Shown in pieces: positions 9,894-19,004 of a stretch of DNA of 48,812 nucleotides (its first letter is position 1; every line of letters starts with the position of its first letter). A program made the position numbers and the translations under genes. The notes beneath the pieces were generated by a model. That model searched no databases and was not told the DNA's origin. It saw only the letters and a program-made list of their open reading frames with translations. Source of the DNA: Chloroflexota bacterium (lineage in GTDB: Bacteria > Chloroflexota > UBA11872 > UBA12225 > JAJDUF01); assembly GCA_022824545.1 (NCBI GenBank), contig JAJDZR010000266.1, forward strand, positions 1 to 48,812, in the 5' to 3' direction.

Positions 9894-10445
9894 CTACAGC
9901 CTCAGCTTATCAATCAAGGATTGCGTAATTTCGACTCGTTCGTCCATTGCATCAAGCAGATCGTTGTGGCAGCTTGAACGGTGGTAATACAGCCGCACCA
10001 GCACGCCCTGGCCTTTCGCAACTTCAACTGCCGGCAGGAAATCACTGTCACCTGTAAGAATCACGGCGTCAGCAATGCTGCGCTGGGCACTGAGCAGCGC
10101 GAGGTCAATACCCATGAGTGCATCGACGCGCTTCTGAGCGAAGGCTGGTCTCCCTGTTTGTGGGTTTCTTCCTCGGTATTCCAGCTTCCCTAGCCTCACT
10201 TCGTAACGAGGTAGGCGTCGCAGTGTAGCGAAGAAGCCTTCCGTCTTGGAGAAGCGTCGTTTCTCAGCGGTTGTTGGAGGATCGCTCTGATAAGGCAAAC
10301 AGTCGTAATAGTATGTCCGTAGGATATCGGTATTTTGCGCCATCTCTTGCGATAACAAGCTATAATCCACCCGAGCGCGGTTGAAATGGTCGGTCAGGAT
10401 TCGGCGCAAATAACCACCGTCAATGAATATCGCTGCACGTGCCAT
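9894..10445 (-). CDS. NYN domain (LabA/DUF88-type) protein, putative PIN-like ribonuclease
   Basis: 'AAIFIDGGYLRRIL', 'QKRVDALMGIDLALLSAQRSIADAVILTGDSDFLPAVEVAKGQGVLVRLYY' are hallmark NYN motifs. Confidence 0.9.
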   Translation of the reverse strand: MARAAIFIDGGYLRRILTDHFNRARVDYSLLSQEMAQNTDILRTYYYDCLPYQSDPPTTAEKRRFSKTEGFFATLRRLPRYEVRLGKLEYRGRNPQTGRPAFAQKRVDALMGIDLALLSAQRSIADAVILTGDSDFLPAVEVAKGQGVLVRLYYHRSSCHNDLLDAMDERVEITQSLIDKLRL

Positions 10446-10469
10446 CGTTTGCTTCGAAATGTACAGAGC

Positions 10470-10547
10470 GGGCGAGCCACAGCTATCGGATCATGCCCCA
10501 TGCCGGTAGCCGGAACATGGCAAAATGCATACGCCTGTGGCTCGCCC
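10470..10547. repeat. Composite inverted repeat (13-bp perfect arms, nested hairpin) in the pyrG-NYN intergenic region
   Basis: GGGCGAGCCACAG (10470-10482) and CTGTGGCTCGCCC (10535-10547); nested GCTATCGG...CCGGTAGC with CATGCCCCATG in the loop. Confidence 0.75.
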
Positions 10548-10689
10548 TGCTCACTATGAACACCTGACATCCCGATCCTGCAACGGGCAGGGGAACGCCA
10601 GGGAAGATTGTGCCTACATTCTATACCCACAACGGCAAGTTTGCAAGACGCTGTACACTGACGATGCTGGGCGTCGCCGTAGCTGGCTG

Positions 10690-12363
10690 TTAGGACGGGA
10701 TGGGCTTGGTGGCTGTTAGCTCCAGCGTCTGACCCAGGGGCAATTCCTGCTGGGTGCCGTCGAGCGGCTGCTGCCGGCAGGCCCGCACGAATTCGCGGAA
10801 GAGTGGATGCGGATGGTTCGGACGGGACGCAAACTCCGGGTGGAACTGGGTAGCGACAAACCACGGGTGATCGCGAAGCTCGATCATCTCAACCAGCTCG
10901 CCATCCGGCGAGAGGCCGCTACCGATCAAGCCGTGCGCCGCGAGCCGCTCGCGGTAGCGATTCTTCACCTCGAAGCGGTGGCGGTGGCGTTCATGCACCA
11001 GCGCTTGCCCGTATGCAGCAGCAGCGTGGGTGTCGGGTGTCAGCTCGCAGGGGTAGTTGCCCAGCCGCATGGTCCCGCCTTTCGCCCCATCGGCCTCCTG
11101 CCCCGGCAGGTAGTCTATGACGGGATCGGACGTGTCGGGATCGAACTCGGTGCTGTTGGCCTGGGCCAAGCCGAGCACGTTGCGAGCGAACTCGATGACC
11201 GCGCATTGGAGACCCAAGCACAGACCCAAGTAGGGGATGCGGTTGGTGCGAGCGAACTGGGCGGCCAGGCACTTGCCACGCACGCCGCGCGGCCCAAAGC
11301 CGCCCGGCACCACAATGCCCTGAATGTCGCCCAGCAACCGCGCCGGCCGCCCGGTTTCGAGGTCTTCCGAGTTCACCCACTTGAGGTCGAGGTCGAGCCG
11401 GTGGAAGGCGCAGGCGTGGCGCAGCGCTTCCGTCACGCTGAGGTAGGCATCGTGCAGCTCCACGTATTTGCCCACCAAGGCAACGCGTACCGGCCGATGC
11501 GCTTGCTTCAGGCGTTGAACGATCATGCTCCAGTCGGCGAGCAGTGGCTCGGACGACGGCAAGCCCAACTCGTCAACGAGAAGGCGGCCGAGGCCGGCAC
11601 GCTCCAAGATGAGCGGGACCTCGTAAATCTCGTCCACGGTGGGCAAGGGGATGATCGCGTTGGCCGGGACCCCGCTATAGAGCGCGATCTTCTCGCGGAT
11701 GTCGTCCGGTAGCTCGTGATCCGACCGGCAGACGATGATGTCCGGGGTAATGCCGATCCGGCGTAGTTCTTGGACGGACTGCTGCGTCGGCTTGGTCTTC
11801 AACTCATTCGTCGTGGAGAGGTGCGGAACGAGGGTGAGGTGGATGTAAAGCACGTTCTGGCGGCCAAGGTCGTTCCGCATCTGGCGAATCGCTTCCAGGA
11901 AGGGCAAGCCTTCCATGTCGCCCACCGTGCCGCCCACCTCGACGATCACCACGTCGGCGCCGCTCTGCTCGCCCACCGACCTAATGCGGGCCTTTAGCTC
12001 GTCGGTGATGTGCGGGATTAGCTGGATGGTGCCGCCGAGGTAATCGCCACGACGCTCGCGCTCGATAACGGACCAATAAATCTGCCCGGTGGTCACGTTG
12101 TTCAGTTGGCCGAGCGCCTCATTCGTAAACCGCTCGTAGTGGCCGAGGTCCAGGTCCGTCTCCGCGCCGTCCTGGGTCACGAACACCTCGCCGTGTTGGT
12201 ACGGACTCATGGTACCCGGATCAACGTTGATGTACGGGTCCAGCTTCTGGATCGAAACGGACACCCCCCGCGACTTCAGCAAACGCCCGATGGAGGCGAC
12301 CGTGATGCCCTTGCCTAGTGAGGACACCACCCCGCCCGTCACGAAGATGTACTTGGTTGCCAT
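10690..12363 (-). CDS. pyrG: CTP synthase
   Basis: '[62 protein letters not shown]' and C-terminal GATase '[19 protein letters not shown]'. Confidence 0.98.
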   Translation of the reverse strand: MATKYIFVTGGVVSSLGKGITVASIGRLLKSRGVSVSIQKLDPYINVDPGTMSPYQHGEVFVTQDGAETDLDLGHYERFTNEALGQLNNVTTGQIYWSVIERERRGDYLGGTIQLIPHITDELKARIRSVGEQSGADVVIVEVGGTVGDMEGLPFLEAIRQMRNDLGRQNVLYIHLTLVPHLSTTNELKTKPTQQSVQELRRIGITPDIIVCRSDHELPDDIREKIALYSGVPANAIIPLPTVDEIYEVPLILERAGLGRLLVDELGLPSSEPLLADWSMIVQRLKQAHRPVRVALVGKYVELHDAYLSVTEALRHACAFHRLDLDLKWVNSEDLETGRPARLLGDIQGIVVPGGFGPRGVRGKCLAAQFARTNRIPYLGLCLGLQCAVIEFARNVLGLAQANSTEFDPDTSDPVIDYLPGQEADGAKGGTMRLGNYPCELTPDTHAAAAYGQALVHERHRHRFEVKNRYRERLAAHGLIGSGLSPDGELVEMIELRDHPWFVATQFHPEFASRPNHPHPLFREFVRACRQQPLDGTQQELPLGQTLELTATKPIPS

Positions 12364-12572
12364 CCCGTCTCCTCTCGCTGCCGGCGGTGTGTCGCGAGGG
12401 CGTGCAGCCTTGGCCCGCGAGCGGCCGCTACGGCTTGAGCAGCGGCCCTGTTGTGAGAACGAGCGTTCTACGGCTGTGCCTCGCTATTACCTCGCGTGCC
12501 GCGTCGTACACGGCGCCGTCCCGGCCGCAATGGCCGCCCGGAGCGGGGGTACTCCGATCTGAGGGAAGAGGG

Positions 12573-12643
12573 CACGGGCGGAGGGAATCGAACCCCCGTT
12601 TTCGGTTTTGGAGACCGATGCGTTACCACTACACCACGCCCGC
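12573..12643 (-). tRNA. tRNA-Trp (CCA anticodon)
   Basis: Reverse complement folds as a cloverleaf: acceptor GCGGGCG/CGCCCGT, D arm GTGT-AGTGGTA-ACGC, anticodon loop CTCCAAA, T arm GGGGG-TTCGATT-CCCTC; no encoded CCA. Confidence 0.95.
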
Positions 12644-12835
12644 CCGGCAGCAACAAGCAGATTCTACCGCATGTCGTGGCCGGTGGCCAGTGCCTCTGTC
12701 CCCTGGATTGCAGCCGGCGCCGCAATGACGGTGTTGCTGCTCACTGCCGTACACTAGCCCGCGGCGCGATCCAACGGCTGGTCAAAGAGATAGGACCGGC
12801 GCCTGGTATAAGTAGGGGAGCAGAGGAGGCAGAGC

Positions 12836-14692
12836 GTGAGACTTGCCGGGCGCGGCAGTATGGTGCAGGGTGCGACGCCGACGCGGGCTGCGTCTGCGGA
12901 AGCCGGGAGCGAGCGGAACGGCACAGCCGCTGCGACGGTCCGCAAAGGCACCGTGGCGGCTGGGACGGCGGCGCGCCGCTATGGGCTGGCCGCGCGCAAT
13001 GCCGCCAGGCAGCGGCGCAAGGCGCGGCTCGATTACGTGGTGGTGCCCATTGACGGGCCGCTGGCGGAGCGTGACGCGCGGCCGCGGCCGTTTCCGCTCA
13101 ATCGGCTGCCGTTCTTGGCGCGGCGGCCGGTGAGCCTGGCCGAGCTGCGCCGCCGGGTGGATACGCTCGCCGCCGATCCGCGCGTGCGGGGCGTTGTGTT
13201 TCACCTGCGCCAACCGCCGCCCGGACTAGCCGGTGCCGAGGCGCTGCGGGCCGTCTTTGCGCGGGCTAAGCGGCGGGGGCTGGAGACCGTTGCCTATCTC
13301 AATGAGGTCAGTCTGGCCAGCTATTTCGCGGCCACCGCCTGTGATCGCGTGGTGGCGCTGCCGGCGGGTGAGTTCAACGCCTTGGGCCTCCATCTCTCCG
13401 CGACCTTTCTGCGCGACACGTTTGCTCGCGCGGGCCTCCGCTTCGAGGTGGTTGCCGTCTCGCCGTACAAGGCCGCCGGGGACTCGTTGACGCGCCGCGA
13501 TATGTCGCCAGAGCACCGCCAAAACCTGGATTGGCTGCTCGACGATCTCTACGGGCACGTGGTCGGGACGCTGGCGGCGGACCGGGGCCTGACGCCGGAG
13601 CGGGTACGCGCCCTGCTGAACGGGGCGCCGTTCGACTTGCAGCACGCCGTCGAGGCGGGACTGCTCGATGCGACCCGGTTCGAGGACCAGTTAGGCGACT
13701 ACCTGGGCAGCGACGGCAAGCCGGCCGCAGTCATCACGTGGGAGAGCGCCGCCGCGCGGCTCATCGTGCCCTTCCGGCCGCGCCCGGAGCGGGTGATTGC
13801 CGTGCTCACCGTCGCGGGGATGATTGTCGAGGGCGCCGGCCGCCGGCCGCCCCCGCTGCCGCTCCCGGCACCGGCGCTGGCCGGCAGCCGCTCGGTCGTC
13901 CAGGCGCTGCGGCAGGCGGCCGCCGACAAGCGAGTGGCGGCTATCGTGCTGGCGATAGATTCGCCGGGTGGGTCCGAGCGCGCCTGTGCGGCGATTGCCC
14001 ACGAGGTGCAGCGCGTGCGGGCGCTGAAACCGGTCGTGGCGTATCTCGGCGCGACGGCCGCGTCGGGCGGGTACTACGTGGCCGCGCCGTGCAACGCCAT
14101 CATCGCGCAAGCGACGACAATCACCGGCTCTATCGGGGTGCTGCTGGTGCGGGCGGTGCTCGGCGGCGTGTACGACTGGCTCGGCGCGGCGACCGTCGAG
14201 TTGAGCCGCGGCCAGAGTGCCAGTCTCTACCAAACGGTACAGCCGTGGAACGAGCGCCAGCGCCAGCAAGTCGGGCGCATGTTAGGGACGGCGTATGACC
14301 GCTTCAAGACCGTCGTCGGTACCGGCCGGCGCTTCGATAGCGCCCGGCTCGATGACCTCGCGCAAGGCCGGGTATGGACGGGCCGCCAGGCCGTCGCACA
14401 GGGTTTGGCGGACTGCCTGGGCGATCTCACGACCGCCGTCGAGTACGCCCGCACCTTGGCCCGCTTGCCGGACGACCTCGATCCCGAGGTGGTAGATGTC
14501 CGTCCCCGCTCCCCGGAGCTGCTGCCGGAGACGGCCGACGAGGCGAGTGCGCTGCACCATCTCGGGCTGGGGCGGATGATGCCGGCCGAGCGGTCGGAGG
14601 CAACCGCGTGGCTGGCGGCGCTGGCTGCTCCCGTCACCGGCGGCGGCCAGGCGCTCACGGTCACACCCTGGCTCATCAGGATCCGCTGTTGA
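12836..14692 (+). CDS. sppA: Signal peptide peptidase SppA-type (S49 family, tandem-domain) protease
   Basis: Two S49 domains; catalytic Ser context 'AATAASGGYYVAAPCNAIIAQATTITGSIGVL'; Lys context 'VSPYKAAGDSLTRRDMSPE'; GTG start with GAGGAGG upstream. Confidence 0.85.
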   Translation: MRLAGRGSMVQGATPTRAASAEAGSERNGTAAATVRKGTVAAGTAARRYGLAARNAARQRRKARLDYVVVPIDGPLAERDARPRPFPLNRLPFLARRPVSLAELRRRVDTLAADPRVRGVVFHLRQPPPGLAGAEALRAVFARAKRRGLETVAYLNEVSLASYFAATACDRVVALPAGEFNALGLHLSATFLRDTFARAGLRFEVVAVSPYKAAGDSLTRRDMSPEHRQNLDWLLDDLYGHVVGTLAADRGLTPERVRALLNGAPFDLQHAVEAGLLDATRFEDQLGDYLGSDGKPAAVITWESAAARLIVPFRPRPERVIAVLTVAGMIVEGAGRRPPPLPLPAPALAGSRSVVQALRQAAADKRVAAIVLAIDSPGGSERACAAIAHEVQRVRALKPVVAYLGATAASGGYYVAAPCNAIIAQATTITGSIGVLLVRAVLGGVYDWLGAATVELSRGQSASLYQTVQPWNERQRQQVGRMLGTAYDRFKTVVGTGRRFDSARLDDLAQGRVWTGRQAVAQGLADCLGDLTTAVEYARTLARLPDDLDPEVVDVRPRSPELLPETADEASALHHLGLGRMMPAERSEATAWLAALAAPVTGGGQALTVTPWLIRIRC

Positions 14693-14824
14693 GCCGCGCG
14701 GATCATCGCACCGGCGCCGTTCGGTCAAGCTGGTATAACCAGCACCACTGCCGACCGTTGATGGTATGTCTGCCGCGTTCACTGACGACCGGGCCGCCCG
14801 GTTGGGGGTGCCGCCCCGCGACGT

Positions 14825-17308
14825 ATGAAACGTATAGCCCTGGCGACTCAGTGGCTGCCTGATGCGCTGGCCCTGCTCTCCTTGGGCGGCTTCGTCGCGT
14901 TCCTCTTCCGGCATACGCTCTTCGGCCCCGGAGTCATCGCCGGGTTCGATCTCGTCAACTACTTCTATCCGCTGAAGACTTACGCCGCGCGCCGCCTCAC
15001 CGCCGGGGATATCCCGCTCTGGAATCCCGACCTCTTCTTTGGCAGCCCGTTCCTGGCCAACATTCAGAACGGGGTGCTCTATCCGCCCAATCTGCTCTTC
15101 TCCTGGTTGAGCTTCCCGGATGCCCTGCTCGCCAACGCCGTCGGTCACTTCTGGTGGGGAGCGCTCGGCATGTACCTGCTCGTGCGGCTGGGCTGGGGCT
15201 GCTCGCGGTTTGCTGCCCTGCTGGCCGGCGTCGTTTTCGCCGGCAGTGGGTTCCTCGGCGCGCACGTGGGCCACCTCAATCAGGTCCAGGCGGCGGTGTG
15301 GCTGCCCTGGCTGCTACTGGCCCTGGAGCGTGCCGCCGCCGGCTCGCTGGTGTGGCTCGTCCTCGGTGGCTGGCTGCTCGCGCTCCAGCTTTTGGCCGGC
15401 CACACGCAGGAAGCGTACTACTCGCTGCTTACCGTGGGTATCTGGGCGGTCGCGCTGGTCGTGCTCCGGCGGCCCAACGGGTGGCGTGTGGGTGGTTCCG
15501 CAGACCGGCGCTTCCCAAATCGTCAGTGGCGCACGTTGGCGCGGCAACTCCCCAGAATCGGCGCCGCACTGACACCGCTCATCGCGCTGGTGGTCGTAGT
15601 GGTCAACGCCGCCGGGCTGGCCGCTGCACAGCTCCTCCCTACCCTGGAACTGAGTGGACTCTCCCACCGCGCCGGTGGCCTGACGCTCCATGAGGCCACC
15701 ACACTTGCCGTAGATCGGACGCACATCCTCGAATCGCTGCTCCCCACGTTCTGGGAGCTGCCTAACCAAGAAGTCATCGGCTACGTGGGCGTCGCCGCCC
15801 TGGTTGTCGCGCTGGCCGGGTTGACCCACCCGCTGCGCCTGGGCCGGGCCGTCGTACTGGCCGGCATCGCGGCGCTCGCCGTCACGCTCGCGCTGGGCCT
15901 CTATACCTCCCTGTATCTGCTGCTCCACGATTGGCTACCGGCCTTTGACGCCTTCCGCGCCCCCGGCCGCTGGCTCTTCATCACGACCGTCGCGCTGGCT
16001 GGGCTGACCGGGCTGGGCGCCGACGCTGTACTCCGGGTTTTCGGACCACAGAGCACACGGAGTAGGGGTGCCCCTCGTGGATACCCTCAGCAGATCGGCT
16101 CCCACCGGGCGGCCCTGTTTACGCTGGCGCTCGTGGCCGTGGTAGGTGGGCTGGTGCTCTACGCCTGGCGATCACTGGTCGTCGTCGCTATTCCCTGGCT
16201 GCCGCATGGGCGCGTCGTCGTGCTTTGGGGCCTGGTGGCACTGCTCGCCGTGGGCCTCGTGCTGCACGCCCTCACCGCCGGCCCGCGCTGGTGGCACCGG
16301 CTGCTGCTGGCTGGCCTGGTGGCCGGGGAATTGGTGTTTGCGGCGCGGCCGATGGAGTACCAGCGCAGCCGGCCGGCCGAGGTCTATGCCTGGAAGCCGG
16401 CGGTAGCACAGCAGCTTGTGTCGCTGGTGACTGACCGGAACGGCCTCGCGCCGCGGCTCTTGTCCGTCGCGGACGAGGACCGCGTGCTTGAGCTGCACCG
16501 GCCGGAGTTGGATAGGGCCGGCCTCGCCGCGGAAGCAGTGGTATACACTCGGTACCACGAGCAGTTACGGCCGAACTTGCATCTGCTCTTTGGCTTGAGC
16601 AGTGCCGACGGCTACGACGGCGGCCTGCTCCCGCTCCGCGCCTATGCTCCTTTGCAGCAGGCGCTGGCAAGCGCGGATGGCCCCGTGACGACGCACCACA
16701 CCCTCGCTATCCTGGCGCGGCGCGGCTGCACCATCCTCACGCCACCCGGCCTGTGCAGCCCCGACGCGGTGCCGGCGCGAAATGGTGGTGCCCTCGCCGT
16801 GCTGGGACAGTACGGTATCGGGTATGTCATCATGGAGCGGGATGTCCAGCCGCCCGGCGGCTGGGAGCGCGTAGCGGGTGCCGAGGAGTCAGTAGCGTTA
16901 TACCGGCACCCGGCACCGGCGCCGCACATCGGCGTGCGGGCCGACGGTGAGGCGGAACAGCCGGCGCACGTCATCCGTTTCACCCCTGAGCACATAGAAG
17001 TTGACGTGTCGGAGCAGGGCGCTGCGACCCTGATTCTTCGCCAGATACCCTATCCCGGTTGGCGTGTCACAATTGACGACCGCCCGGCAGTTCTGGGCAT
17101 AGATGCCGACGGGCTTGCACTGACGGTCGCGCTGCCCGCCGCTGCCTCACGAGTGCAAATCCGGTATGACCCTTGGACGTGGAAAGCTGGCCTCGCTATC
17201 AGTAGTGTGACGATACTCCTCAATGTCGGACTGACGTGGACATGGATGATGGCTCGCCGCCGCCGGAGACTGCGCCCAGCCAAGGGGAGTGTGGCGAGTG
17301 CTGAGTGA
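14825..17308 (+). CDS. YfhO family multi-pass membrane protein
   Basis: 'FRHTLFGPGVIAGFDLVNYFYPLKTYAARRLTAGDIPLWNPDLFFGSPFLANIQNGVLYPPNLLF' typical of YfhO family; many TM segments. Confidence 0.75.
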   Translation: MKRIALATQWLPDALALLSLGGFVAFLFRHTLFGPGVIAGFDLVNYFYPLKTYAARRLTAGDIPLWNPDLFFGSPFLANIQNGVLYPPNLLFSWLSFPDALLANAVGHFWWGALGMYLLVRLGWGCSRFAALLAGVVFAGSGFLGAHVGHLNQVQAAVWLPWLLLALERAAAGSLVWLVLGGWLLALQLLAGHTQEAYYSLLTVGIWAVALVVLRRPNGWRVGGSADRRFPNRQWRTLARQLPRIGAALTPLIALVVVVVNAAGLAAAQLLPTLELSGLSHRAGGLTLHEATTLAVDRTHILESLLPTFWELPNQEVIGYVGVAALVVALAGLTHPLRLGRAVVLAGIAALAVTLALGLYTSLYLLLHDWLPAFDAFRAPGRWLFITTVALAGLTGLGADAVLRVFGPQSTRSRGAPRGYPQQIGSHRAALFTLALVAVVGGLVLYAWRSLVVVAIPWLPHGRVVVLWGLVALLAVGLVLHALTAGPRWWHRLLLAGLVAGELVFAARPMEYQRSRPAEVYAWKPAVAQQLVSLVTDRNGLAPRLLSVADEDRVLELHRPELDRAGLAAEAVVYTRYHEQLRPNLHLLFGLSSADGYDGGLLPLRAYAPLQQALASADGPVTTHHTLAILARRGCTILTPPGLCSPDAVPARNGGALAVLGQYGIGYVIMERDVQPPGGWERVAGAEESVALYRHPAPAPHIGVRADGEAEQPAHVIRFTPEHIEVDVSEQGAATLILRQIPYPGWRVTIDDRPAVLGIDADGLALTVALPAAASRVQIRYDPWTWKAGLAISSVTILLNVGLTWTWMMARRRRRLRPAKGSVASAE

Positions 17309-19004
17309 GCAGCGCGCTACCCCACTCCCTGCTCCCCTCACCATTCATCATTCCCGCGAAAGCGGGAATCTCCCCGTGGAGACACAACCCTCGGCTCACG
17401 CCAAGGGCAAGCTCTCGCGGTCGGAACGGCACGCCGACCAGCGGTGCGCGTGGCGCCTGGCCGTCGTTTTGATCGTGCTCTACCTGCTGACCGCAGCGGG
17501 CCGCCTCACTTCCGGCGACGGCGCGGCCATGTACCAAACGGCCCAGCAGCTCGTGGTCGCCGGTCAGGTGGCAATACCACCATCACCGGTGGCGCCGGCC
17601 GGCCGCGACGGGCGCCACTACGCCAAGTACGGACTGGGCCAGAGCCTCGTGGAGTTGCCGCTGGTGCTGCTCGGCCACACCCTGGCAACGCTGACCAACC
17701 AGCCTGATGATCGCCTGACCCAGTTCTGGGCCAGCCTGACGAATACGTTCGTCTCCGTGGGGATCGTGCTCGTCTGGTGGCGCTTTGCCCGCGACCTGGG
17801 TTATACCCGGCCGGTGGCGACGGCCGGGGCGGTGACGTTGGCCAGCGCCTCGCTCCTGTGGCCCTATGCGCGCACCGACTTCAGCGAGCCGCTGCTCGCC
17901 CTCGCACTGCTCTCGACAGCATGGTGCTTGTATCGCTGGCACTGCGCTCCGCGGCGCGCGTGGGTCTGGGCGCTGACGGCGGGCGCCTGTGGCGGTTTCG
18001 CGTTCGTCACCAAGCCTACGGCGGCCGTTCTGTGCCCGGCGTTCGCGCTGTATGCGCTCTGGCTGCTCCGGTCCGGTGACCGTTCATGGGTCAGCGGCCT
18101 GCGGTCACTGGCCGCGAGCCTCGGACCGCTCGTCGTCGCCGGCGGCTTTGTGCTGGCCTTCAACTACTACCGCTTCGGCTCCGTGCTGGACCTCGGTTAC
18201 GGTGACGAACCGACCACCGGCTTTACTACGCCGCTGCTAACCGGTGTGGCGCTGCTCTTGGCCAGTTCCGGGAAGGGGCTGCTGTGGTTCTGTCCGGCGG
18301 TGGTAGCGGGACTGTGGGGCTGGCGTGCGTTTGCGCGCGCACATCCAGCACTAGCGGCCCTCGCAGCACTGCTCCTGATGTCACAACTGGCCTTTTTCGG
18401 CCGCTGGTGGGCCTGGCACGGCGACTGGTCCTGGGGGCCGCGCTATCTGGTGGCGATAGTCCCGTTCCTCATGTGGAGCTGGCTGCCACTCTGGCAGCAC
18501 GTGCTCCGCAAACCGTGCTCCTCCCTCGCGGCGCTCGTCGTCGTCATAGGAGTGACGACCGGCGTCGGCGTGAATGCCCTCGGCGTCCTCGTAGACTTCA
18601 GCGCATACTACCGGGTCGTTGGTCATCAGTTGGGGCAAGGTGCGGACGTTGCCGATGCCCGCACTGAGCCGGCGTTCTCGCCGCTGGCCGGGCACTGGTG
18701 GCTGCTCCGCGCCACGCTGTACGATGCGCTGGGCGATGATGACCGCGATCCGTTGGCCAACCCGTTCCTGCACGCCTATCCCTGGGCAGAAGCATTCCCG
18801 GACCGCGTACCGCCCCATCCCGAGTATGCCGTCAAGCTGGACCTCTGGTTTGCGGGACCGGATGACCGCCCGGTGTGGGTCGAGTTTGTGAGTGCGCTGG
18901 TGGCTTGGTGGCTGCTGATCGCGCTGATCCCGGCCGGCCGGGCGCTGTGGTCGGCCGCCCGAACAGCCAGCCCTACCGACCGCTTGGTCCGCACGGTCCG
19001 ATGA
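17289..19004 (+). CDS. Multi-pass membrane protein, glycosyltransferase (GT39/ArnT-like) type
   Basis: About 10 TM segments; 'LTSGDGAAMYQTAQQLV', 'YWP..TDFSEP'-like pattern. Start uncertain: the first ~28 codons read through a dispersed repeat ('HSRESGNLP'); GTG at 17376 is an alternative. Confidence 0.65.
   Translation: MWRVLSEQRATPLPAPLTIHHSRESGNLPVETQPSAHAKGKLSRSERHADQRCAWRLAVVLIVLYLLTAAGRLTSGDGAAMYQTAQQLVVAGQVAIPPSPVAPAGRDGRHYAKYGLGQSLVELPLVLLGHTLATLTNQPDDRLTQFWASLTNTFVSVGIVLVWWRFARDLGYTRPVATAGAVTLASASLLWPYARTDFSEPLLALALLSTAWCLYRWHCAPRRAWVWALTAGACGGFAFVTKPTAAVLCPAFALYALWLLRSGDRSWVSGLRSLAASLGPLVVAGGFVLAFNYYRFGSVLDLGYGDEPTTGFTTPLLTGVALLLASSGKGLLWFCPAVVAGLWGWRAFARAHPALAALAALLLMSQLAFFGRWWAWHGDWSWGPRYLVAIVPFLMWSWLPLWQHVLRKPCSSLAALVVVIGVTTGVGVNALGVLVDFSAYYRVVGHQLGQGADVADARTEPAFSPLAGHWWLLRATLYDALGDDDRDPLANPFLHAYPWAEAFPDRVPPHPEYAVKLDLWFAGPDDRPVWVEFVSALVAWWLLIALIPAGRALWSAARTASPTDRLVRTVR
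17346..17376. repeat. Dispersed palindromic repeat (ATTCCCGCGAAAGCGGGAAT type)
   Basis: CATTCCCGCGAAAGCGGGAATCTCCCC; related copies near 26120-26158, 28780-28812, 32217-32270, 39288-39312. Confidence 0.7.

Noticed and set aside
10807-11712. 301-aa plus-strand ORF opposite pyrG
   Set aside because: Shadow ORF; pyrG is unambiguous on the minus strand.
18875-19000. N-terminal 42 codons of the ORF-track call at 18875
   Set aside because: Overlap the upstream gene in another frame; ATG 19001 with ATGA overlap and TM start is better.
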